Below are positions 1 through 10,342 of a stretch of DNA of 64,000 bases, piece after piece. A program made the translations under genes and the position numbers. Under the pieces are notes generated by a model. It ran no database searches. It was not told the origin of the DNA and worked only from the letters and a program-made list of their open reading frames with translations. The stretch's first letter is position 1. Every line of letters begins with the position of its first letter. Source of the stretch: Cunninghamella blakesleeana (Eukaryota; Mucoromycota; Mucoromycetes; Mucorales; Cunninghamellaceae); the NCBI GenBank assembly GCA_017871115.1, contig JAFCIZ010000008.1, forward strand, positions 1,240,001 to 1,304,000. The letters run 5' to 3'.

Positions 1-980
1 AAGTAATGATAAAGCAATCCACATTTTAGAAATTGGTTGTGGGTAAGACATAATTTCAACTATAAACTGAACTTTTTTTCTTATTATTATTATTATTATT
101 TTACGATAGACAAGGATTCCTTGGCACTTTATTAAAAGACCGTTATAAAGATAAAATTAATTTGACAGGAATTGATCCATTTGAAAAAGATCTAGAGTTA
201 GCCAAACAAAAATCAAAGAACATACGATTTGCACCTTTAGGTATTCTTGAATGGCAACAACAGTACCCTGATGAAAAATTCGATTTAGTTTTTTTCTCAA
301 AATCTTTACATCACTGTCCTGAATTAGAAAAGGTATACAATCAATTTTATATACACTTAACTTTTTTTATTATTATCATAAAAAGAAGCAATAAAGAAAA
401 ACCTTCCCCTAAATATATATATATATATATGTAGAGTATCCAAACAGCTTATGACTTAGTAAATCCTCATGGTATTTTAATCGCGGAAGAAATCGATCCT
501 CAATATCTGGATGATGATAGTATTTATTGGTTCTTGGATAGATTGGACCTTTTAACCACATCCGGGCTTGTCAATATTGCTCATAACCCTATTGAAGCTG
601 ATTATGAACGCGGTCAAGTAGAAAAAGTATCTGATATTAAACAAGATGCTATTAAACGATGGAGAAATTTCGTTCCTTGTCATGATGTTCATCAACCTCA
701 ACAAGTTAAAGATGCCTTTAAAAAGATTATTGGGGAAAATAACATTATCATTGAAAATCCTCTTCCTTTCTTCTCGTTTCTTCTCGTGTTTTTCGGGTAA
801 TATACACATAGATTAATATTCATTTTGCCAGGCTTGACTTATTTATTAATTTATTTTATTAGTTTGATCGATAATTCTACTGGAAAAGCTGTGTACGAAC
901 AATTCTTAGCTCAAGAACAACGAGATTTGGATGCTAGTAAAATTAAAACTTTGGCATACAATATTGTTGTTAAGAAATAG
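1..980 (+). CDS. SAM-dependent methyltransferase, 5' partial
   Basis: Class I methyltransferase cut by the left window edge; four exons visible (2-42, 110-332, 435-796, 863-980), each joined in frame by GT-AG introns. The first exon carries the SAM-binding motif I (ILEIGCG, then QGFLG across the intron), followed by TGIDPF as the motif II acidic region and DLVFFSKSLHHC as the motif IV region. The tail reads LAYNIVVKK before TAG. Intron 2 ends in an AT dinucleotide run. The fold is clear, but the substrate (small molecule, lipid or protein) cannot be told from this part. The N terminus lies outside the window. A 290-350 bp repeat begins 66 bp after the stop. Confidence 0.75.
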
Positions 981-1046
981 TAAATATATTTATAGAAGTT
1001 AGATTTTCATCTTATTTATTATTGAATATTATTAATTTTTAAATGA

Positions 1047-1403
1047 ATATTTCCTTGCAACAGATATTTGCACTGGCTTCAGTCATTTAATACCAGAAAA
1101 GATAAAGTTATTATGAAAATAATTAAATCAAAATTTATCACCTTTTATGGGTCAAAAATCTAGGAACAAATTGTATATCAGAATTAAAAATGTGTATAAG
1201 ATTGAGAATAGTCCAAACTAGGAAGAATAAAAATAGATATAATATACTAAAATAAAGTAAAATAAAATAAAATAAAATAAAAAGTTCAAGTAGGTATATA
1301 AATTCAAATTATTAGAGTATATAATAATAAAATATGAAATAAAATAAAATAAATTATAAAATTGATCATTAAAGTGGACAAATTTAATGATTTATTACAA
1401 AAG
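1047..1403. repeat. Direct repeat copy A
   Basis: Nearly identical to 4444-4735 for about 200 bp (from ATTTCCTTGCAACAG through AATAGATATAATATAC). It diverges by an AT-rich insertion of about 65 bp, then matches again through the block ATTGATCATTAAAGTGGACA and a GATTTATTACAAAA end. The two copies are 3397 bp apart in the same orientation and enclose the orphan gene 2506-4004. No TG..CA ends, terminal inverted repeats or target-site duplication could be recognised by eye. Confidence 0.85.
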
Positions 1404-1960
1404 AAAAAAAAATAGCCATTTACATACGAACATATCTCTTCTAAATTCGATTTATCCTGAATATATTCATTAGTCGTTATTCTTTAAATATATCAGTGAA
1501 AACAAATGATCAAGTATTTTTAGCCTTCAGTATATACTTATTTTTTTCATATCAACTTTTATATTTAACTTTTACATTCTATATATTATAAGCACATGGT
1601 AAAAAAAATTCATTCTAAAAAGCATACAATATATAGATAAAGGGAGCATAGGATTAAACTACATTTTATGAATATTTTTTTTATTTTTCCCACAGTTAAA
1701 TAATTAGTAATCTGGAAACAATAAAATAAATAAAATAACAATAAAAAGTATAATTTAATTATTAAAAAATTAACAAAGACAAGCGTTATTGAACAAAATA
1801 AAAAAAGACAAAAGAAAAGTAATGAGTGGTTATCTTTGAAAAATATCTAAGTGATAAAACAAAAATAAATGTGTAATTAATACAAAAAATCCGCATCAAA
1901 AAAGAAAAAGAATTTTAGTGCTTTGTAAAAAACCATTAAGAAAAGCAATATAGTACCACG
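1404..1960. other. AT-rich spacer, no gene seen
   Basis: AT-rich spacer of about 560 bp between direct repeat copy A and the 139-bp tandem repeat. No open frame of useful length, RNA gene or clear motif was seen. Confidence 0.6.
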
Positions 1961-2219
1961 CATTAAGCGAGCAATTGTATCTAAAGGGACAACAGAGTTT
2001 TACTCCGTAAAAGTAACTCCTCATGCTGTTTAGAGATGACAATAGTTCTAATGCTTTTGTGGTAATAATTAATATTAGAGGAAGATATATAATATCACAC
2101 ATTAAGTAAGCAATTGTATCTAAAGGGACAACAGAGTTTTACTCAGTAAAAGTAACTCCTCATGCTGTTTAGAGATGACAATAGTTCTAATGTTTTGTGA
2201 TAAAAAGTAATAATTAGGT
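1961..2219. repeat. 139-bp tandem repeat, about 1.9 copies
   Basis: Unit 1 starts at 1961 and unit 2 at 2100. Both contain AGCAATTGTATCTAAAGGGA and the arms TTTTAC-TCC-GTAAAA (unit 1) or TTTTAC-TCA-GTAAAA (unit 2), a perfect 6-bp inverted repeat with only the loop changed. Both end with GATGACAATAGTTCTAATG. A further 286 bp separates the array from the orphan ATG. It may be regulatory, a small structured RNA, or a simple duplication. Confidence 0.8.
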
Positions 2220-2505
2220 AAGAGGAAAAAGAAAGAAAAAATTTATTTACAATTTTTAAGTCACAAGTTTAGCTCAACAAATACTTAGAATTTCGGAGTT
2301 TATAGTGTTCAAAAAAAAGATTAATATCCAGTATTAAAAAACTAGCCCAGTACTTTTATTTTTTCTAGTCTTAAAATAAGTTACCCCTACTATGGAAACA
2401 AATTACAAATACAAAGATGGTAAGCTAGCTCTGCAGTGCTTGCCGTATATACATATAGTTATTAATATGCAATATTTTTGATCATTAGAAATAGTCCCAT
2501 GCTTA

Positions 2506-4004
2506 ATGAGCATTGAAAAAGAAGGTGCTGTGACATGGAATGATTTTATCTCCTCCTTAGAACCTTTCATTATTAATGTTTATGCTGGTGAGGACATAGG
2601 TGTGTATAGGGGTTTTTGGAAAACTGCTTTTACTGATGTAGCAAAAAGGCTGGGTTTCAAAATTCTAAATAGCAAAGAAACCAAGTGGTCGCAAATTGAT
2701 ATGCAATTAAAATTAAAACAACAAGAGGTTGAAAAGTTACCAACTTCTAACTTTTCAATATCATCAAAATCAGACAAATCACAATCAAGTTCAAGTAAAT
2801 CAAAATCAAGATCAGATAATTCATCAGAATCATCCTCGAATAAAAATAATTCATTGTCAGCCGTCAAAATTAAAGAAATTAAAGAAACCTATGATTCCAT
2901 GGATGAATCAAAGAAATGGAAATTATCGACTGGCACTTGTGTCGAAGATGTGATGAAAAAATTAGCAGTAGAATGTAAATATGAACACCCCGTGCATTCT
3001 ATGATATTAGACACCAGTGACATTATTTGGATTGATCATTTTACTGAAGAAGAGTTAGAAGAAATTAACAATCACAATCGTAGAAAATTACCCGATTTTC
3101 CAAATAGTTATCAGCGGTATTTAGATGATTATGATAAGAATTTAACGGCCAAAGAAATATATCAAAAATCATGTAGCAGTATATTTGATCCGGTAGAGCA
3201 GCACACAGAAAAATGGATGCAACAATCAATGATGATGGCAGCCAACCTTTTCCTCCACAACAAAAAACTTAAAATAGATGATTATTCTGAGTCTGATATT
3301 CTTAACAAGATATGGCCATTTATTTATCATTTATTTGATGACAATGTCATCGAGGCAAAACTTGGTGAACAATCAAGCATCGCAGTTTCAAAAAATAAAA
3401 ACAAGAAGCGTAAACTTGAAACTGTTGATAAAAGAGAAAGGAAATTGATGGGATCGCGTATGGATATTCTTTTTAAGGATGGATTTATGGAGATAGGCTG
3501 CGCTGAAGTAGGAAAAGAGCAATTAAGCACTACTGATGATAAATACATGAATGATAGTATGATAAAATTACCAAAGTCATTGCGAGATATGCTTTCCTCC
3601 CTTGCTGGTATGAATAAAGATCAAGTCAACCACATTGTAGTTATTGGATATATAATAATGGGTAGGTGAAATAATAATCTAAAACGAAACATTATTTTTA
3701 CAAGACATATTAAAAATTAACATAGTATTTAATTATATCAGGCTTGAATATCGAATTGGTAATGATGGATGCTCCTGTAGGATCCTATGTAAGTAGAATC
3801 TTAAGATCACCAAGATACACTTTCCCTACCAACATTAATACTTTTGCAACCGATATGATACCAATTCTTCAAATCGCTTGGGCAGGAAAGCAGTTAATGA
3901 TTGACACTGTCAATATTATGAACAAAAGAAAAAGAACAGCCGTTAGTTTTTCTTCTATTAAATCCTTAAAGCCAGCATTGCAACCTTCATTCAGCACATA
4001 TTAG
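2506..4004 (+). CDS. Orphan protein with PD-(D/E)XK-like motif
   Basis: Two exons (2506-3661, 3742-4004) give about 472 residues. No characterised function. After an N-terminal globular part there is a Ser/Lys-rich linker (about 83-117), an acidic middle, a basic patch (KNKNKKRKLE, about 296-305), then GSRMD and EIGCAEVGK (D320, E329, E334, K337). That spacing resembles the catalytic strand pair of PD-(D/E)XK nucleases, although the last pair is E-x-x-K rather than the usual E-x-K. Exon 2 continues with LNIELVMMDAPVGSYVSRI. Similar orphans are recalled as multigene families in Mucorales; this is memory, not a search. The gene is enclosed by direct repeats (1047-1403, 4444-4735), suggesting a duplicated or mobile unit. 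The start is the first ATG of the open frame; an upstream exon is not excluded. Confidence 0.6.
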
Positions 4005-4443
4005 TTGGCTTTTTATAATATATACCCTTTTTTTCTTCTTTATGTATATATTTGTTTTTTTATGTAGATACAAACTATATATTATTATTACAATTGTTAT
4101 TAATACCATTTCGTTTTATAATTCATTTTATTAGTTTAAATAAAATTTATAATACTAAATACCATGTTTTTCCAAATTGATTGTGAAGAGTTACAGCTTT
4201 TTTGAATAAAGTATAACTTAAAATTAAGAATAGAATAAATTAAAATAAAATAAATTGATAGAAATTATTAAAAAATAAAAAGTATATAACATTATTAAAG
4301 TATTAATAATAAATAAACATAATTCAAAAAGTAAAATTTAATTATTATAATTATAAAAAACATCAAATAATTTTTTTATTTTTTAAAATAATGATAATTT
4401 TATTATTTTTATGGGAAAGCTAAACAAATCGTGTAAGAGAGTG

Positions 4444-4735
4444 ATATTTCCTTGCAACAGGTATTTGCACTGGCTTCAGTCATTTAATACCAGAAAAGAT
4501 AAAGTTATTATGAAAATAATTAAATCAAAATTTATCACCTTTTATGGGTCAAAAATCTAGGAACAAATTGTATATCAGAATTAAAAATATGTACAAAATT
4601 GAGAATAGTCCAAATTAGGAAGAATAAAAATAGATATAATATACTAAAATAAAGTAAAACAAAATAAGATGGAATAAAATAAAATAAACTATAAAATTGA
4701 TCATTAAAGTGGACAGATTTAGTGATTTATTACAA
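4444..4735. repeat. Direct repeat copy B
   Basis: Second copy of the repeat at 1047-1403, same orientation, lying 440 bp after the stop of the orphan gene. It lacks the AT-rich insertion present in copy A and differs from it by scattered substitutions (for example CAACAGG versus CAACAGA). The spacer 4736-5257 up to NRK1 holds poly-T tracts and a CT-rich leader but no gene. Confidence 0.85.
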
Positions 4736-5257
4736 AACAAAATAAAAAATTTGGAGTGCGGAGATAGAGAACGAAATTTTGAGGAACACAACGTATTAGC
4801 AATATATTTATTGTACTGAATTCTTCGAAAATAAAGTTTTGGTTTACTTTTTGGCATGGTAATCAAAATATTGAACGCAATTTATTGGATCATTTTGGAT
4901 CAGAGTTTGTATAGGGGTTTTTTTTTTGTATTTATGAACGTATTAAAATCATTTCCTTTTTAGTATTCAATGAGGTGCTTAAATGGGCTGTAGTATTAAA
5001 TTAGAGTAATGAGTACCAGTATCTTGCTTTATAAGTAGATAAATCTTAGCTTCATTAAAATAAAGTAAACAATGCAACTGGATTATGACCTACATACAAT
5101 TTATAACAAAAATTAAACCAAGTTTGGAGTCTTCATTTTTAAAATCCCGTTCGACTTTTTTCAAAAAACATACGATAATTTTTAAAAAACATACGAGTTT
5201 TTTTTTTTTGCTTCGCTCTTTATTTCTTCTCACCCTTTTAATAATCCTAATATAATA

Positions 5258-6162
5258 ATGCGTGTAGTTACTATTGGTATTAGTGGACCTTCTTGTTCTG
5301 GAAAAACAGTAAGTCGATATATTTTTTATTTGTATCTTATTTTTATTTATTCTTGCTTTATTTATTCTCTCACTCCCTCTTTTATTTAATCTATTATTTT
5401 TTCAAGTAGACTATATCGAGGGTCCTTCAACAATTAGTTAAACATTCAATAGTACTCTATCAAGATGATTTTTTTAAAGTAAGGTATATTTCGATATATG
5501 AGGGAAAGAGGATTATTTATATAATAATAATAATAATATATTATTATTATTATTATTAATATTATTAGCCAGAGTCCCAAATTCCAATAGATCCTACTCT
5601 TAATCTAGCTAATTGGGATTGTCCAGAAGCCATTGATTTTTCACCATTTATTAATACAATCAAATATATCCAACAGCACGGTCAGTTACCTGAAGGTTAT
5701 AAGTCTAATGAAGTCAGTAATACACATGATGGATCATCACATATAAGTTTAGACCAGTTGCAAAAATGGAAACAACATAAAGTTAATGATAAGGATAAAA
5801 ATGATGATATTATATGGCTTATTGTGGATGGATTTATGTTATTAAGTGATCAACGGGTTTATAGCCTCTTAGACTATCGACTTTTCGTAACAGCTTCTTA
5901 TTCAACATTAAAAAAAAGACGTGAAGATAGACAAGGGTACCATACTTTGGAAGGGTATTGGGTAGACCCTCCAAATTATTTTGATGATATCGTTTGGCCA
6001 GAATTTTTAAAGCAACATCAGCATATTCAAGGTCCACACCATGAACATCAACATCTCCCTACTGACTATGATCCTTCTATCACTTTAATCAATACCGATG
6101 AATTATCTATTTCACAATCTATCGATAAAGTGGTTAATTTATTGTGGCCATCCAAAATATAA
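5258..6162 (+). CDS. NRK1: Nicotinamide riboside kinase
   Basis: Three exons (5258-5308, 5410-5478, 5569-6162) give a 237-residue protein. NRK phosphorylates nicotinamide riboside to NMN with ATP in the NAD salvage pathway, in the cytosol. Visible features: N-terminal strand and Walker A GISGPSCSGKT (residues 7-17), the QDDFFKPE segment typical of NRKs that carries the catalytic Asp, DGFMLL as the Walker B-like strand, a lid region rich in Lys/Arg (KKRREDRQGY), and the PPNYFDDIVWPEFLK block matching the conserved PGYFDGHVWP region of human NRK1. Intron 2 contains a long (ATA)n(TAT)n palindrome. Convergent with the PPR gene, 213 bp between stops. Confidence 0.9.
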
Positions 6163-6375
6163 ATTATGATGATAATAAAGAGAGAAATATAGATATTATT
6201 TATTTATGTATTGAATTATATATATATATATAATTTTAATAAAAAATAAAATAAAATAAAAAAATAAGTTGTACTTTTGAGAAAAATATATAAATATACA
6301 AAGGAAGAAGGTGTATGTGTGTATGTATGTATGTGTGTCTATATACTTATTATTACTATTATTCTATTTTTTTTT

Positions 6376-7872
6376 TTATGTATTATCTTGTGAGGAAGCC
6401 AAAATATGCTGTAATCGATCTAATAATTCATCACAAGGAGATAAATTACGTTGTTGACATATTTGAACAAAGGTTTCTAAAGCAAAAGATGTATCACCAG
6501 CATCCAACAATGCATTAATAAGGGTATATAAAGTAGTCGAATTAAGATTTATATGAGGATGATGGGTAGTTAAGGAATGATAAAGTTCATGTATTTGGGA
6601 TTTATTTTCTATTTTTTTAGTATTTTCTTCTTCTATATGTTCTGGTGGATTCATAAAGGATGCAAATAAATGATTATATATTGTAATGGTTGGTTGTATA
6701 TTCAGATGAGGCATGGTATCTAATAAAACATGTATAGCCTGATCTCTTTTTCCTTGTTTTAGTAAATAATCTATATGTATTTGAAAAGTAATACTATCGG
6801 CTTTTGGTACTGTTGTTGTTGATGGAGCTGATGAGGTGGATAAAGTCGCATTAATCATATCATGATACATATCATTGGCTACTTTTTCAAAATCAATAAA
6901 AAAGGAATAACGATCTTCTTTTTTTTGTTTATTATAATTGTCATCATCATCATCATCATCACCATGATCATCTTCATCTTCTTTTTGGATTTTTTCAAGA
7001 TCTAATTTTCCTTTTTGATTCAAAGAAGCATCATAATAACAAGATAATAATGTATTCCAAGCAATTATATTATTTAAAAAAGAATGTTGTCCTTTTTCTT
7101 TTAATCTTGATACCATATCATAAACACCTTGTGTATCCCCTATGATTGCCATACTATTGATTAAAGTTGTATAAGTGAATTGATCTGCCTCTATCCCTTT
7201 AGCTAACATGGCATGATATAAACGTTGAGCGGTTAAAATATCTTTGGCTTGGGAAGTAATATGGATCAAAGTATTAAAAGTGACTAAACAAGGCTGGATA
7301 TGGTCTTGCTCCATTAATCTAAACCAATCCAGTGCTTCTGTAACGTGTTTTTGTTTTGTAACAGGAACGGTTTTCCCACCTACCCAAGTAATGATTTGAT
7401 TGTATTCAGATAATCTCATTTTATGACCCTGATGTTGCATATCTTCTAAAATAGTTAATAGACGAGATAAATGTTTTTGACTAGGAGTCTGTCTTGCACT
7501 TAGTTGCAAAAGCTGTTTATAATTATTTCTTGTTAATTTTTTATGCAAATCGTGTTGGTATAAAGTAGTATAAAATGGCCAAATTTTGTCCATATCCTGT
7601 GTTTTTAAGCTACGATAAAACTGTGCTAACAATGCAACATTCTTGCTAATATTATTATTTTGTTGATACAAAGGTGGTGGTTTAGAAGAAAAAGTGATTG
7701 CATTCTTTTTTTCTTTATCTAATAAAGTGTCTATCCATGTTGTAGTTGTTGCTGTTGTATATGGTTGACAGTGGTTGATTTTTTTATGTTGTAGTATAGT
7801 ATTTCTTATATATGATTTATTTAAGAAAGATATAGTAGATCTTTTCCATAAATGATGTATCGTAGTATTCAT
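6376..7872 (-). CDS. Pentatricopeptide repeat protein, probably mitochondrial
   Basis: Intronless, 498 residues. The first 35 or so residues are rich in Lys/Arg/Ser/Thr with no acidic residue, as in a mitochondrial targeting peptide. The middle carries 35-residue helical repeats of PPR type: YNQIITWVGG...ALDWFRLMEQDHIQP, then CLVTFNTLIH...RLYHAMLAKGIEAD, then QFTYTTLINS...VYDMVSRLKEKG, and weaker units such as ITFQIHIDYL and TLYTLINALLDAG near the end. PPR proteins bind organellar RNA for processing or translation. An acidic run (DDDDDDD) and a long insert break the array at about residues 290-330. The target RNA cannot be inferred. Divergent from the desaturase gene, about 610 bp between starts. 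Confidence 0.8.
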   Translation of the reverse strand: MNTTIHHLWKRSTISFLNKSYIRNTILQHKKINHCQPYTTATTTTWIDTLLDKEKKNAITFSSKPPPLYQQNNNISKNVALLAQFYRSLKTQDMDKIWPFYTTLYQHDLHKKLTRNNYKQLLQLSARQTPSQKHLSRLLTILEDMQHQGHKMRLSEYNQIITWVGGKTVPVTKQKHVTEALDWFRLMEQDHIQPCLVTFNTLIHITSQAKDILTAQRLYHAMLAKGIEADQFTYTTLINSMAIIGDTQGVYDMVSRLKEKGQHSFLNNIIAWNTLLSCYYDASLNQKGKLDLEKIQKEDEDDHGDDDDDDDNYNKQKKEDRYSFFIDFEKVANDMYHDMINATLSTSSAPSTTTVPKADSITFQIHIDYLLKQGKRDQAIHVLLDTMPHLNIQPTITIYNHLFASFMNPPEHIEEENTKKIENKSQIHELYHSLTTHHPHINLNSTTLYTLINALLDAGDTSFALETFVQICQQRNLSPCDELLDRLQHILASSQDNT

Positions 7873-8485
7873 TTTCTTTTTCCTCTTAAAAAAAAAAAAA
7901 AAAAAGAGTACAAACTTTGTTTTTTATTCTTTTTTACATAAATATAATATATATATAATAATATATAAATATATATAATAATAGTTTATATAATATTAAA
8001 AATACAAAAAGAAAAAGAAAGCTGGGAAGAAAAAAAAAAAAAAAAAGAAAAAAACTGTGACATTGTTTTATATTTCAATTAAACTCCACCCAATGGATTT
8101 TCTGTTTCAAGCCAAGAATTTTTAAATAAGCCTATATATAACTTTTTATTTTTATATTTTTGTTATGATATATATATACAAATCATAATATAGCAAATTT
8201 ATTATGTATATAATATATAATTATTTATATTTATACTAATAAAAAATAGAAAATAGATCTATTTTATTACGTATTAAGGCTAATATTGGGTAGTCTAATA
8301 AAGAAAAAAAAAGACTTAATTGGTGATTGCGTCGCACAAACCTTAAAATGGTAATCTAAAAAAAAAAAAATACAAAAATAATGGAAATCAACTCCTTCGT
8401 TGATCTATTATTTTTTTTTTTTCTTTCTCTTTCCCCTTTATTTTATTATTTTATTTATAAAATAGATAATAAATAAATAGAAGGA
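7873..8485. promoter_or_regulatory. Divergent intergenic region (PPR / desaturase)
   Basis: 613 bp between two divergent starts. It contains AT dinucleotide runs, homopolymer A and T runs, and a pyrimidine tract (CTTTCTCTTTCCCC) just before the desaturase start, a common fungal core-promoter pattern. No specific factor site was recognised with confidence. Confidence 0.4.
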
Positions 8486-10078
8486 ATGCCACCTAATACT
8501 GAAGCTAATTTGGATACAAGTCTTCCTACTCCTACTACTCATGATGAATTAAAACCAAATATTATTACCTCCCAAGTGTTTACCTCACGCGTTGAGCAAG
8601 GGGAAGCTTTATTTATTTTTGAAAATAAAGTTTATAAAGTCGATGGTTTCTTTGCAAGACATCCCGGTGGAGAATTAGCTCTTCGACATGGTATTGGTCA
8701 TGATGTAACTGATGAAATAAGATCTATGCATCCTCCAAAAGTATACAATTATATGATGAAGAAGTTTTACATTGGTGAATATGTATCTCTTAAAGAAGAA
8801 ACATCTCCTTCCTCCTCATCTGATGTTCCAAAAATACAACCTGAGCAATTTTTGGAAAATAAAATACAAGCCAGTTGGGGTGGGCGTATTAGCGTCGAAG
8901 CCTTTGATGAAGCTATTTTAGAAATTAATTATGCTCATAAACATGAACTTGAACAAGATAAACAAAACGCTGCCTTAAGAGTTGATAATAAAACTATGAG
9001 ACTCAAATATCAAGCTTTAGAACAAGAATTGAAACAGCGAGGTTTATTCGAATGTAACTACTACCGCTATTATAAAGAATGTTGTCGCTATGTGTTGTTA
9101 TTCTACCTTGCTTTATGGTTTGCTTTACGTGGTACCTGTTTTAGTCATTATTTATTTAGTGCTATCTGTATGGCTGGGTTTTGGCATCAAATGGTTTTTA
9201 CCGCTCATGACGCTGGCCATAACGGTATTACTGGCAAAGTTGAAATTGATCATGTCATTGGCGTAACTATTGCTAATTTCATTGGTGGTTTATCTTTAGG
9301 CTGGTGGAAACATAGTCATAATGTACATCATATTGTAACAAACGATCCTGAACATGATCCTGATATCCAACATATACCCTTTATGGCTGTTACCACTCGT
9401 TTGTTTGAAAATTTGTATTCAAGTTATTATGGTCGTTACATGAAAATGGATAGAGTTGCCAAGTTTTTTATTTCCAGACAACATCATTTGTATTATCTTA
9501 TTTTAGCTTGTGGTAGATTTAATTTGCATGTATTATCTTTTCAATATTTATTAGATTCTACTAAAAAAAAACGAACCCCTACTTTAGAATGGTGCGGCAT
9601 CCTGTTTTTCTTTGTTTGGTATGGCTCCTTATTAGCTTATTTGCCTAACTGGCCTATTCGATTAATGTACTTTGTTGTATCTTATATGTTAACTTTTCCT
9701 TTACATGTCCAAATCACCTTATCTCATTATGGTATGTCAACAGATGTCATTGAAAATGAACCTTTCCCTGCAAAAATGTTAAGAACTACTATGGATGTAT
9801 GTTGCCCTGATTGGTTAGATTGGTTCCATGGTGGCTTACAATTCCAAGCTGTACATCATTTATTCCCCCGTTTACCTAGACATAATTTACGTTTATGTGT
9901 TCCTCATGTACGTCAGTTTTGTCGTGAAACAGGTTTACATTATTATATGTATCATTTTACCACTGGTAATGGTGTTGTCTTGGGTAATTTTAAAGCTGTA
10001 GCTGATCAAGTTCATTTATTGAATGACGTTGCTATTTATAACGCTGATCAATTTGCTACTCATAAGAAATTACATTAA
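8486..10078 (+). CDS. Delta-8 sphingolipid desaturase (cytochrome b5 fusion)
   Basis: Intronless, 530 residues. An N-terminal cytochrome b5 domain (about 27-98) has the heme motif HPGG (59-62) and a second heme His in SMHP (82). The desaturase domain has three histidine boxes: HDAGH (about 241), HNVHH (about 278) and QAVHH (about 454), the last with Gln as in front-end desaturases. The stretch GGLSLGWWK...NVHHIVTNDPEHDPDIQH, followed by HHLYYLILACGRFNL, fits fungal delta-8 sphingolipid desaturases better than delta-6 fatty acid desaturases, whose third box reads QIEHH. It would introduce the 8E double bond in the ceramide long-chain base at the ER. Four or more membrane segments are visible. 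A delta-6 acyl activity is the main alternative. Confidence 0.85.
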   Translation: MPPNTEANLDTSLPTPTTHDELKPNIITSQVFTSRVEQGEALFIFENKVYKVDGFFARHPGGELALRHGIGHDVTDEIRSMHPPKVYNYMMKKFYIGEYVSLKEETSPSSSSDVPKIQPEQFLENKIQASWGGRISVEAFDEAILEINYAHKHELEQDKQNAALRVDNKTMRLKYQALEQELKQRGLFECNYYRYYKECCRYVLLFYLALWFALRGTCFSHYLFSAICMAGFWHQMVFTAHDAGHNGITGKVEIDHVIGVTIANFIGGLSLGWWKHSHNVHHIVTNDPEHDPDIQHIPFMAVTTRLFENLYSSYYGRYMKMDRVAKFFISRQHHLYYLILACGRFNLHVLSFQYLLDSTKKKRTPTLEWCGILFFFVWYGSLLAYLPNWPIRLMYFVVSYMLTFPLHVQITLSHYGMSTDVIENEPFPAKMLRTTMDVCCPDWLDWFHGGLQFQAVHHLFPRLPRHNLRLCVPHVRQFCRETGLHYYMYHFTTGNGVVLGNFKAVADQVHLLNDVAIYNADQFATHKKLH

Positions 10079-10342
10079 TTTATATTATATTCTTTATTTA
10101 TTTATTTATTTATTATTATTATTTTTAAAAATAGTAATAGTAATTTATATATATTGCCTTTTTATTTATATTTTTTTATGTGTATATATTTTATATGAAA
10201 TAAAAAACGAAAAAAGAAAAAAAAATGATCTATTTTATTTAATTTTTTATGATGGTGATGCAAAATGATATTTTCCTAAAGTATGTAATACAAAGCTCTA
10301 TTCTCTATTTTTATTATCAAATATATATATATATATAATCAA

